Position numbers and translations under genes: made by a program. Source: Succinivibrio sp. (GTDB taxonomy: Bacteria; Pseudomonadota; Gammaproteobacteria; Enterobacterales; Succinivibrionaceae). Taken from it: a stretch of DNA of 35,043 bases. Below, one piece after another: positions 16,292 through 25,200 of the stretch (positions within the stretch are counted from its first letter, which is position 1; the number at the start of each line of letters is the position of its first letter). The notes under the pieces were generated by a model. The model saw nothing but the letters and a program-made list of their open reading frames with translations. It made no database searches and was not told the origin of the DNA. The stretch covers positions 1 through 35,043 of the forward strand of contig JAFUGP010000153.1 in NCBI GenBank assembly GCA_017469335.1. The letters run 5' to 3'.

Positions 16292-18216
16292 CAGGGCAGG
16301 ATCTCCAGCGGCACGGCGTAGACCATCTCGGCAGGCGTGGCCCCCTTAGTGAGGCTCACCCAGTTGTCCACGTCGTCGTTGCACTGCTGATAAAAACGCA
16401 CCTTGCTCTCCAGATCCTCAATGGTGCGGTTCTGTTCGTCGGCTCCCATGCTTGACCAGGTATCCTCGTCGAGCTCCTGAATGCGGCTCTTGTAGGGCAG
16501 ATCGTCCAAGTACTCACCCAACAGCCCCAGCTCGGCGATCTTCTGCGTCCCGGAAGCGGAGAGCTGTGAGGGATCGCGCCCTAAGCTCGCGGCGACATTG
16601 CGCAGCTGCTCAAACATGCGATCGGGGCTTAACATGCCCTCGTTGGCCGAGTCCAGAATACGGGTGGTCACGTCCTTTAAATCGGATAACTGCTGCTTGG
16701 TGAGCAGCACCACCGGGGTGGCGGTGGGCAGGTTGTGATGGGTAAGATCGCGATCGGCTATCCAGCCGCGGATGATCTCGGGAGTGGCGGTATTGCCGGT
16801 GCTGCCCAAAAAGGCCAGCTGCATGGCATAACCCAGAAGTCTGGTGTCAGCGGCGAGCTTATCCTCGCCTTGTCTCTCCTGCTCGGGGGAGCCGGCGGAC
16901 AGTTTGCCCTGAGCGGCTAACTTGACCTGATCGGCGATGCTGTCGGAGAGGCGGTCAATCATGGTGCCAAAAGAGTTGACGTCACCGGCGTTGACCGGAT
17001 AGTACAGCGGCTTTTGCAGCGCCGCGTTGAAGGTCAGATCCTTGTACTGCGCCGCCGCGCTCTGGTGATTGTTGTTGCGCTGTCCCGAATCGGTGAGCAG
17101 ATGCAGCGCGTAGATGGCCGCGCCCTTCTGCTCGGCCGCCACACGGATCTCCCGCGAATCCAAAAGTGTCGAGGAGAGCTTGTTGCTGCCGGTGATGGCG
17201 CCCGCGTCGGTGATGAGCACGATGTAGCGCCCGCCGTAACCGCTCCAGTCCACGCCGTTTAACGCCGTCATCACCCCGGCATAGGAGTCCTCGTCAAAGC
17301 TGGCGCTGGAGACACTGGCCTGATTTAGGCTGCGCAGCTTCTCGGTAAATTCCGCCTCGGTATTGGCCTCACCGGGTTTGACGAAGATGCGCGAGACATA
17401 CTCCAGTCCCGGCACCGCCTTGGTGCTGGAACGGAAGGACACCAGTCCGAACTGCACGCTGTCCTGCAGCTGCTCTTTTTCCAGACGCTTGTAGATGGTC
17501 TGAATGGCCTTTTTGGTGCGGTCAAGGTAAGGCTGCATGGAGATGGTGGAGTCGATGACGAACACCAGCGCGGCCTTGAAGGCCTTGATCTGGGCGCTCT
17601 GAGAGCTCTTGGGCTGCTGGGACTTGGGATCGTCCTTGGTGACCGAGGCCACCTCCAGCTCCAGAGTATAAAAGCCGTCATCAAACATGCTCTCCTCGGA
17701 GGAGAGAATGGGCAGCAGGTAAAAATTCTTCTTGTGATCGATGTAAGTCTCAGGCTCCTGGGCAATCACGTGGGACGCGTGTCCGTCCTTTTGCAAATCC
17801 TGCTGCAGTGCCGCCGCCCTGGCGCCGGGGTTTTTGTCGCTTACTATGCTCTGCAACGCCTCGCGCTCATCGAAGATGGGAGTGCGGTCGCGGCCGGCGG
17901 GATTGGTGAAGATGAGCGCCGTCTGGGCTTCCCAGTCCACGGCGCAGTCGCTCTTGAGGAAACCGGCAATGGTACCGGTGGTATCGGGGCCGACCTTGAG
18001 CGCCTCGGGGGTACGCTCATAGACGTAATAGCGCGAGAAAGCGGGCACCTGCTGGCCGTTTTGCAGCGTGCCGTCAGGATAGAGCAGACACGAGGGCGTG
18101 GTAAGCACCCGCTGATATAAGGTCTGCTTGCCGTCCATGAGCAAAGGCGCGCCCAGCGCCTGTGCCGACAGTACGGCCGTCGTTGCCGCCAAACCAAGAG
18201 TTCTGCTCAGTTTCAT
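16291..18216 (-). CDS. Exported vWA domain protein
   Basis: A 641-residue protein. A signal peptide covers about residues 1-22 (LGLAATTAVLSAQALG). Residues about 35-105 form a small beta-rich, SH3-like region with two cysteines. A von Willebrand A domain begins near 214: ALVFVIDSTISMQPY carries the metal-site motif DSTIS at 222-226, followed by GLVSFRSSTK and YIVLITDAGAITGSNKL. The remainder to 641 is helical and of no recognised family. No C-terminal anchor is seen, so it should be free in the periplasm. The start is fixed by the signal peptide, although the nearest Shine-Dalgarno lies 30 bases upstream behind a hairpin. It overlaps the ATPase gene by one base. vWA domains usually bind protein partners through a metal ion. 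Confidence 0.85.
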   Translation of the reverse strand: MKLSRTLGLAATTAVLSAQALGAPLLMDGKQTLYQRVLTTPSCLLYPDGTLQNGQQVPAFSRYYVYERTPEALKVGPDTTGTIAGFLKSDCAVDWEAQTALIFTNPAGRDRTPIFDEREALQSIVSDKNPGARAAALQQDLQKDGHASHVIAQEPETYIDHKKNFYLLPILSSEESMFDDGFYTLELEVASVTKDDPKSQQPKSSQSAQIKAFKAALVFVIDSTISMQPYLDRTKKAIQTIYKRLEKEQLQDSVQFGLVSFRSSTKAVPGLEYVSRIFVKPGEANTEAEFTEKLRSLNQASVSSASFDEDSYAGVMTALNGVDWSGYGGRYIVLITDAGAITGSNKLSSTLLDSREIRVAAEQKGAAIYALHLLTDSGQRNNNHQSAAAQYKDLTFNAALQKPLYYPVNAGDVNSFGTMIDRLSDSIADQVKLAAQGKLSAGSPEQERQGEDKLAADTRLLGYAMQLAFLGSTGNTATPEIIRGWIADRDLTHHNLPTATPVVLLTKQQLSDLKDVTTRILDSANEGMLSPDRMFEQLRNVAASLGRDPSQLSASGTQKIAELGLLGEYLDDLPYKSRIQELDEDTWSSMGADEQNRTIEDLESKVRFYQQCNDDVDNWVSLTKGATPAEMVYAVPLEILP

Positions 18217-18253
18217 CTATACATTACGCCGCCGCTTCTGCCGGCGTCCTCCT
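18214..18253 (-). promoter_or_regulatory. Hairpin-spaced ribosome binding site
   Basis: On the minus strand the order is AGGAGG (18248-18253), a 22-base hairpin with stem ACGCCG/CGGCGT (18226-18247), nine bases AATGTATAG, then ATG (18216). Linear spacing is 31 bases, too long for initiation. If the hairpin folds, the effective spacing becomes 9. No other good ribosome site lies closer. A competing stem CGCCG/CGGCG would leave about 14 bases. Confidence 0.5.
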
Positions 18254-18290
18254 ATCCTTAATTTTGTGCCGTCGCTGGTACAGCGTGAAT

Positions 18291-19511
18291 TTACTGCAGT
18301 TTTTTGAGAGCCTGCGCGGCCTCGGCGCTTTCCCCTTTATCCAGGGCCTTCTGATACCAGTAGACTGCCCGGCTCTGATCCTTGGGCACGCAGGAGTTCT
18401 CTATCTGAGTGTTGGGATCGCTCAAACGCGCGTATTTGAGAGCATACTCTCCGCCCTGGCTGCGCCCTAAACTGGAGAGCAGCCTGATTGCCACGTTGCA
18501 GCGCTGTGCCGCCAGAGCCTCATCCACCAGTTTGAGCAGCACCTCCTGATCAGGAGAGGTCTTAAGACAGCCTGAAATAAGCTCGCCATCATCGCTCACG
18601 CTCACCGAACAGGCCGAGGCCGCAGTATCAGGCGCCGACACTCCGGTGGCCTGAAGACCTGAGTTGGGCACACTGCTTTGGGTCTGACTTTCCGCCTCAC
18701 CCTGTGGAGCCTGCACTGCCGCTTTTGCGTCCTCACCGTCACCTGCCGGAGACTGGGGCTCACCTGCGGCACTCTCCTGGGCAGGTGAAGCGCTCACGGC
18801 ACCATCCTGCGGCTCCTCTGCCTTTGGCTCTTCAGCCTTGGGATCCTCTGCCTTTGACTCTTCTGTCTGAGCCGTTTGCCCGTTCACCGGCTGTTCCTTG
18901 CCGACATTGGTCACCGTTTCGCTGCTGCCAAAAGAACAGCCTCTCCACAACAAGATGGCCAAAAGCAGCAACAAGAGCAGCGCCGCCGCGCCGATAACAG
19001 GCAGCAGACGATTGTTTTTGTTTACGGCTGCGGCAGGTGCAGCTCGCGCAGCCGGATCCACGAAAGCCCCGGGTGCTTTGGCAGCTGCCGCCGCGCCTTG
19101 GCCTGCTTCGGTTTGGGGAGCTGCGCTGCTTTGCTGCAGAAAGCCCCCGCCCTCGCGGGAGATCACCGCCGGGATCTGAGTGCTCAACCCCTTCAGGCGC
19201 ACGGTAAAGGTGGTACGGGCATCGGCAATCAGGGAGAGCGGATCCACTATGTCCGCCTTAAGCGGCACCTCAAAACGGTTGATGCCGAAATTGCCCCCTT
19301 GGAGGGCCACAAAGCCCTGCTCGTCGCCTGCGGGCAGTCCCTCAATGGGTCTTACTCCGTCCTCGCCCTCGCGGATGGCAAGATTAAGGAGCACGGGCTC
19401 ATTGTCGTCGGCCTCCACTCCCAAGTTGCTGACACAAAGCAGAGCCCTGCCAGGTCCCTGGGGGATAATCACCGCGCTGGGCGTCTGAGAGCCCTGACTG
19501 TGGTATTTCAT
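18291..19511 (-). CDS. Single-pass membrane protein with acidic linker and Sel1-like tail
   Basis: A 406-residue protein with no clear family match. Residues 1-120 form a soluble, beta-rich domain (GRALLCVSNLGVEADDNEP and TTFTVRLKGLSTQIPAV). An Ala/Pro-rich linker leads to a leucine-rich span near 168-190 (LPVIGAAALLLLLLLAILLW). The next part is low-complexity and acidic, with KAEDPKAEEPKAEEPQ near 220. The last roughly 80 residues resemble a Sel1/TPR helical pair (DQSRAVYWYQKALDKGESAEA). Start at ATG 19511 is preferred to the TTG six bases upstream because GAAGGA lies 6 bases before it. It follows SrfC by 18 bases. Overall topology matches the SrfA-like and rod-vWA proteins of the same operon: cytosolic N-domain, span, periplasmic tail. 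Confidence 0.75.
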   Translation of the reverse strand: MKYHSQGSQTPSAVIIPQGPGRALLCVSNLGVEADDNEPVLLNLAIREGEDGVRPIEGLPAGDEQGFVALQGGNFGINRFEVPLKADIVDPLSLIADARTTFTVRLKGLSTQIPAVISREGGGFLQQSSAAPQTEAGQGAAAAAKAPGAFVDPAARAAPAAAVNKNNRLLPVIGAAALLLLLLLAILLWRGCSFGSSETVTNVGKEQPVNGQTAQTEESKAEDPKAEEPKAEEPQDGAVSASPAQESAAGEPQSPAGDGEDAKAAVQAPQGEAESQTQSSVPNSGLQATGVSAPDTAASACSVSVSDDGELISGCLKTSPDQEVLLKLVDEALAAQRCNVAIRLLSSLGRSQGGEYALKYARLSDPNTQIENSCVPKDQSRAVYWYQKALDKGESAEAAQALKKLQ

Positions 19512-19529
19512 GTTCAATCCTTCAAAAAA

Positions 19530-22265
19530 TCAGACGACACTTTCCATGACATCCAGACACGCACTCAATTTGGCATTGAGCGCCGCACTGATATTGTAGC
19601 GTGAATCCGCCTTGAGATTGGCGCCGCACATCAGGCTCTCCAGGCAGGAGAAATAATCCTCCAGATAGTGCCGGCCGCAGTCGTCCATCATGGCCTTGGG
19701 GATGCGGGGCAGCCCGTAGCTGCCGTAGGAGAGTTCCACGCTCTCCCCAAAGAGCGGCCGCTCACCCCGCTGTCCCGACACATCGGCGACCTCATCCCCG
19801 CGCGCCAGCGAGAAGGTGAGGTAGGCGTTGAAATCCGAGAGCAGCAGCTGCGCGCGGCGCACCTGAATGCCCGCCAGAATATGATGCGAGACCCGGCGGC
19901 TCTCCTCACGCTCCAACAGCTCCACCAAACTTTTCCTCAGGTCAAGCTCCTTGGAGTGAGCCGCCGTCTGCAACGCCTGCACATAGGTCTGCATCAGGCT
20001 CTTGAACTTGCCCTTTAACTTGGACTCCTCGGTGATGAAATCATTGCTCTCACTGTCATAGAAGAAAGAATACTCGCTGCGTCCTCTCTCGCGCTCGCGC
20101 ACGTTGGCCTGGGCATTTTTCCACTCTCTGAACACCAGCGCGAACAGTTCCTCGAACACGGCACCGGCGCACAGCTGATTTAATTTTTCATCCCAGGCCT
20201 TGACGATGAGCGTGGCAAAACGCTCGGCGTTCAAACCGGTCTGAAAGTCCTGCAGATACCTGCCGCGCAGCATCTCATCGTCGAGCTCCATATAGCTGCG
20301 TATGTCCGAGAAAATATGCGCCAGGGCATCGCACTGCATGAGGGAGAGCGAAAGCTCGCGCGCTTTTTTGCGCGCCTCGCTGACCGCCTTGTCGCCGGTA
20401 CGGCTCACATAGACTCCCAGAGTGTCCAGCATGGCCGCTGCCGCACGCTTTAAGCTCTCCTCGAGGCGCTGCTTGCTCTCGGTGTAATTTTTGAAATTCC
20501 CGACCATGAACTCCAGAATGTACCCGGCCCCGCCGTCATTGCACCTGAGCATGGCCTCAAAGGCCTTTTGTCCGCCGTACAAGTGCGGCATGAGCGGATC
20601 GCGCTGCATGGCCTGGCCGAACTTGTGTACCAAAGGCTCCATGTCATCCTTGATCTTAAGCTCACTGCCGTCGCTGCTAAGCTCGAAGATATCCGGGGCG
20701 TAGCCCGGTTTGCGCGCCAAAAAGAACTGATTGTGGATCTGTCCTCTCTTCCACTGGCTCAGCCAGGAGAGCGACTTGAAGCGCTCCAAGGTCTTGGTGA
20801 TGATCTGATCCGAGTCCGAGACGGTGCCTTCCTGACGTTTGAAGTCCTTGCTCAGAGGCTCGTCAAAACGCGTGAGCACGCACACCAGGGGATTTTTGTC
20901 GTAGCGCTCGCGCTGCTCGGGGCTGCCGCCCACGTTGCGTGTGATCCAGCCGTCTAAGATCTCCACTAACGAGGTCACCTCGCTCTGCGCGGCCGAGGTG
21001 ATGCACAGCATGAGTATGTCCACCTCACCGCGGCGGCTGTAGCGGTCAAACAGGTAGGCCACCTTGCCGCGGCGGATGAACTCCGAGCCGTATTTGGCCA
21101 TCATGGAGGTGGGGGTGGAGCCCACCACATTGACCTCATCCTTGACGAAATCGGCGAGGGTGTTCTTGTTGCGCTCGCGTGCCCCGGGAAAATCGAGCAC
21201 GTCAAAGAAGTCGCTTTGCGCGTTGCCTGCCCCGGGCAGAGGGAAGAGTACCTCCAGCGTCACCGCCGCAAAGCAGGCGAAATTGACGCTGGCCCGGCCT
21301 TCCTTGCCGTCCGTGCAGATCTCAAGCTCGCGCGAATCATCAAAAAGATGACCCAAAGCGTCAATGGAGTTGATGGTGCCTTCCTTGCGCTGCGTCAGCA
21401 CCAGACGCTCGGGATCGCTCTCGGAGGGCTTTCTGGTGACAAAGGATTCGAGGGGGGCATAGACCTTGTCACAGCCGCCTAATTTCAACAGCTCGCCTGC
21501 CACACGCTCAAACATGAACGAGAACATCTTAAGACCGCCCCAGAACAGCGAGAACAGCTGACTGCGCCCCTTCAGGGATAAAGTGGGCGCAAGCTCGCAC
21601 AGTCTGAGCCACAGCGGATCGTTCTCTCCCAACGTGGAGAAATAGCCCTTGGCATTGGCGCGGATGTAATCACACAGCTGTGTCACATCGCAGGGGCTGA
21701 CATAGTTGGGCTCATCAGGGCCCAAGGTCAGGCTGGCACAACGCTCTAAGTGCCTGGCGATGTAATCGCCGCCCAGATTGTCATCCAATTCGCGCAGCAC
21801 CTCGGCATTTAAGGAGAAATCGTTGTAGAAGGAGTTGACCATGAGCATGACCAGCTCCACCTCCCTGAAGACTCTCACCTCCACCGGAAAGCCCGGCACC
21901 CCGCTTTTTTCGCGGTGGGTAAAGCGCGTTACCACGCCGGTGGCCTCATGATCGCCGCCGGTGGGATTGACGTGATTGATAAAGGAGATCTCCTCTCCCT
22001 CCCAGGTGGTGAGGAGTTTCTGTCCCGGTGCCGCCAGGGTGGACACCAAGTAGCTCTTGCCCACCTGCGAGGCGCCGAACACCCCGATGGTGGTACGGTT
22101 GTCGAGCACCTCGGAAGCGACCTGCAGGCGGTTGCGCAACCTGTAGAGGGCAAGGCTCAGCTCGCCCTGGCGTGTGGCGATCTCAGGCTCACTTTGGGCA
22201 GCCTCCCTCAGCAGGGTGACAGTATCATCTACCGCCGCGGCGACTTTATTGAGTTCTTTGGCCAT
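19530..22265 (-). CDS. srfC: SrfC family dynamin-like GTPase (putative virulence factor)
   Basis: A 911-residue protein of the SrfC/Virul_fac family. A P-loop GVFGASQVGKS lies at about 61-71. A probable switch-I threonine occurs in EATGVVTRFT near 107-116. The DxxG-type motif is DVLDFPGARE near 355-364, and LTRFD at about 464-468 stands in for the NKxD/TKxD base-recognition motif. These are the G1-G4 elements of a large GTPase related to dynamins. The rest is mostly helical, as expected for a stalk. No membrane span or signal peptide is visible, so it acts in the cytosol, possibly at the membrane. It starts 13 bases after the SrfB stop with AAGGAGAGAG before its ATG. SrfC was named as an SsrB-regulated factor in Salmonella; its biochemistry is poorly defined. 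Confidence 0.85.
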   Translation of the reverse strand: MAKELNKVAAAVDDTVTLLREAAQSEPEIATRQGELSLALYRLRNRLQVASEVLDNRTTIGVFGASQVGKSYLVSTLAAPGQKLLTTWEGEEISFINHVNPTGGDHEATGVVTRFTHREKSGVPGFPVEVRVFREVELVMLMVNSFYNDFSLNAEVLRELDDNLGGDYIARHLERCASLTLGPDEPNYVSPCDVTQLCDYIRANAKGYFSTLGENDPLWLRLCELAPTLSLKGRSQLFSLFWGGLKMFSFMFERVAGELLKLGGCDKVYAPLESFVTRKPSESDPERLVLTQRKEGTINSIDALGHLFDDSRELEICTDGKEGRASVNFACFAAVTLEVLFPLPGAGNAQSDFFDVLDFPGARERNKNTLADFVKDEVNVVGSTPTSMMAKYGSEFIRRGKVAYLFDRYSRRGEVDILMLCITSAAQSEVTSLVEILDGWITRNVGGSPEQRERYDKNPLVCVLTRFDEPLSKDFKRQEGTVSDSDQIITKTLERFKSLSWLSQWKRGQIHNQFFLARKPGYAPDIFELSSDGSELKIKDDMEPLVHKFGQAMQRDPLMPHLYGGQKAFEAMLRCNDGGAGYILEFMVGNFKNYTESKQRLEESLKRAAAAMLDTLGVYVSRTGDKAVSEARKKARELSLSLMQCDALAHIFSDIRSYMELDDEMLRGRYLQDFQTGLNAERFATLIVKAWDEKLNQLCAGAVFEELFALVFREWKNAQANVRERERGRSEYSFFYDSESNDFITEESKLKGKFKSLMQTYVQALQTAAHSKELDLRKSLVELLEREESRRVSHHILAGIQVRRAQLLLSDFNAYLTFSLARGDEVADVSGQRGERPLFGESVELSYGSYGLPRIPKAMMDDCGRHYLEDYFSCLESLMCGANLKADSRYNISAALNAKLSACLDVMESVV

Positions 22266-22278
22266 ATAAACTCTCTCC

Positions 22279-25200
22279 TTAGCCTGCGATCATCCCGGTA
22301 TCGGTCCAGTATTTGCTGCCCGCGGTCTTGAGCTTCAATCTGATCTGGGCATTCCAGGACTTGCCGTCTAAGTCATTGACCCCTTCAAGCTTGAGCTTGA
22401 AGATGCGGTTGAGCGGCTTGCCGGAGGCCTTGAGCTCATCCCACAGCGGCTTTAACTGCTCATTGGGGCAGGTGTTGTTGCGCTCGTCCAGAGAGAACTG
22501 CAGCTCAAAGCTCTCGCCGCGATCGATTTTTTCGGTAACCTGCTTTAATTTGCGGCTCTGGCTTTGCATCACCGTATCCTGATTCTCCCAGATGAGGGTA
22601 CGCACCCGTTTGACCATGGCGCGTTCGGCCTCCTGTCTGAGTTCCTCCAGGCGCCTTTGTATCGGCTCGCGCACATGCACCTCCAGGTTACTGCGCACAA
22701 AATCAGCAAGGTAGCTCTGACGCTCTGCCTCCAGTTTGGAGTTCTCCCCGGTCAATTTACCCAGAAACGAGCTCTTGCGATCCTTGAAATGCTCTGTGGC
22801 GGCGGCCTCGGCGGCGGAGTTAAGTTTGGCGTGCAGCTGAGTGCGCTCCTCCAAGAGCGCGCGGCCGCGCTCCAACAGCTCCCCCAGCTCGGCGGCGAAA
22901 TCGCCCTTCTGGGCGGCGTACTCGCTCAGTTCCTGCTCAAGCTCCCGCTCTTTGGCCTGATCATCGCTTAAAAGTTCCACCAATCTTATCTTGACATCGC
23001 GCAGCGCCTCGGCCTTGCGACACTCCTCAATGACCTGCGTGTCATTGAGCTGCGAGAGCAGGCTCTCCAGTTCACCCGAGCCGCTTAAGTCCAGTGCGGC
23101 GGCATCCTGTACCGACTTTAACTGCTGCACGTTGTCATAGCACTCCACCGTATACAGCCTCGTGCCCGGGTAGTCGGGACTGTCGAACTGCCGAAACCCC
23201 AGATCGTCCGGCAGCGTGGCACGCACAATATGGCGGCTGCTCTCGCGGGTTAAGGCCATCTGATTGTCTTCGTTGATACCCTCCACGCTCTTGGCCACGC
23301 AATTGACCTGATGGGTCTTGTTCTCGCCTTCGGTGATGAACTCATACATCACATCGCGCACGATGTTGTCGTTGTCGATGTGGCCGAAGTAACGGATGGG
23401 ACTGGGCTGCTGATGCAGCCTTAAGTCAAAGCGGAAATTGGTCATGCTGTGAGAGGTGGTCTTCTTGTGCGCCAGTGCCGCTCCCACCGTCACCGTGGTC
23501 TTGGTGTCGCCGATGTAGGAGCCGCGGCGGGCAAAGGGATACCACTGCCCGCACTCGTACTCGTTAAGCGAGATGATGCGCGCCGGCGAGAGCGGCAGAC
23601 GGCTCTGGATGAATTTGCGTATGCCCGGAATGCGCAGCGGCCTGCCCGTGAGCAGCATGACGTCGCACTGATAGAGCGCGGCGATGGCGGTTAAGGCCGT
23701 CAGGGGAACCGCGATGCCCACCCCCACACCGGCGGCAAAGCGCCGGTTTAAGGCAAAGAGGTCGATATCAAGCGGGAACTCCATGATGCCTTTAAAATCC
23801 GGCAGAAACTCGCGAATGCGTTTGTCAACGTGCTCTATGGCCAGCGGATCGGGATCGGGATAGGCGTTGGCCTCGTGATCGTAGATGTTGATCTCCTCGC
23901 AGGAGGGTACTTCGTTGCAGCGGATGAAATCGCCGACGGTGCCCTTGACGGTAGCCTCGGTAAGCCCCGGCGGCAGCTGTCGCAGCAGTTCTAAGTGCGC
24001 CAAAATGCGGTAACCCACCTTCATGAAGATCTGCTGCACGCACTGCAGTCTGGAATTCTCGAAATTGCTGCTCTTGTCGGTGTCACTGCCCATGCCGAAC
24101 ACGTTCTGCATGATCTGATCATCCTGTCCGTGACCGCGGTGACGCTCCTCGGTGGCCTCCTTGAGGTACCGGCGCAAGGGAGTGAGCACCTCGCTGCGGA
24201 TGAGCTCCAGGAGAATGTCATCGCCTGCTATCTTAAAGCCGTCGCGCAGCACCTCGTTGATGCGCACGCTCTCGGAGTTCTCCAACGCCTCGGCGGCGAT
24301 GTAGTAATCGGAAATCACCAGATCCGTGGTGCCTCCGCCGATGTCGATGGACCCGATGCGCGCCGAGACCACCTCCCGTTTTTGCTCATCACGCTCCAAG
24401 CGCCCGAAGCGCCCCTCGGTGCCGGGGCGGATGAGATCCTCCAAAAACTGCTTGCAGTTGCCGCCGTAGATCTTCTGGCTCTCGTTGAACAGGTACACCA
24501 CCTGCCCGGCCTGGGCCTCGTCCAGGTCCATCACGATCTCCGGAGGCTCGGGATTCATCTCCCGGCGGCGGTTGTAGAACTTAAACTCCGCGGCGGGGGT
24601 GGGATCGTAGCCCATGCTCTTCCATAAAATACCCAACGCCTCATAGGCACAGCCGCGGTAAATCTCCCGCTCCTGCTCGGGCATGGACGGCGGCACGGTG
24701 AGCACGATGGCGCGCAGCCGCCTGGCATTGTTGCCCTTGGCGTTCAAGCGGTAGTCAAAGGAGTTGATCTGCATGAGCGCCTGCGCAAAAATCTCCAGCA
24801 GCATGAAGGTCATGCAGGATTTGTAGGTAAAGCGCGAGGTCATGTTCTGATCGGGGGTGCCGGCAAAGAGCGCCTCACCCTGGGAATTGATGTAGTCGCT
24901 TACCGGTTTGGCGTAAGGCCGATTGGGGTTGGAACTCTTGAAGTGGTACTGCAAGATGTTGCCGTCCTGGTCTACTTTGGGGATCTGATAGCTGAAGGAA
25001 TTGAAATGCCAGATATCCCGATCGTCGCTCTCATCCTTCCACAAATAGCGCTTGGGAGAATTAAGTCCGGTCAAATTCTCCTTGCTCTGATGGTGGGAGG
25101 CCAGACGCGCCGCCTCGGTGCCCACCCGGGCCAGCGAGGGCCACAAGAAAGCGTCCGGACGCCCGGAGCGGGCGGATTTGCCGTCGTACTCAAAGTTGGG

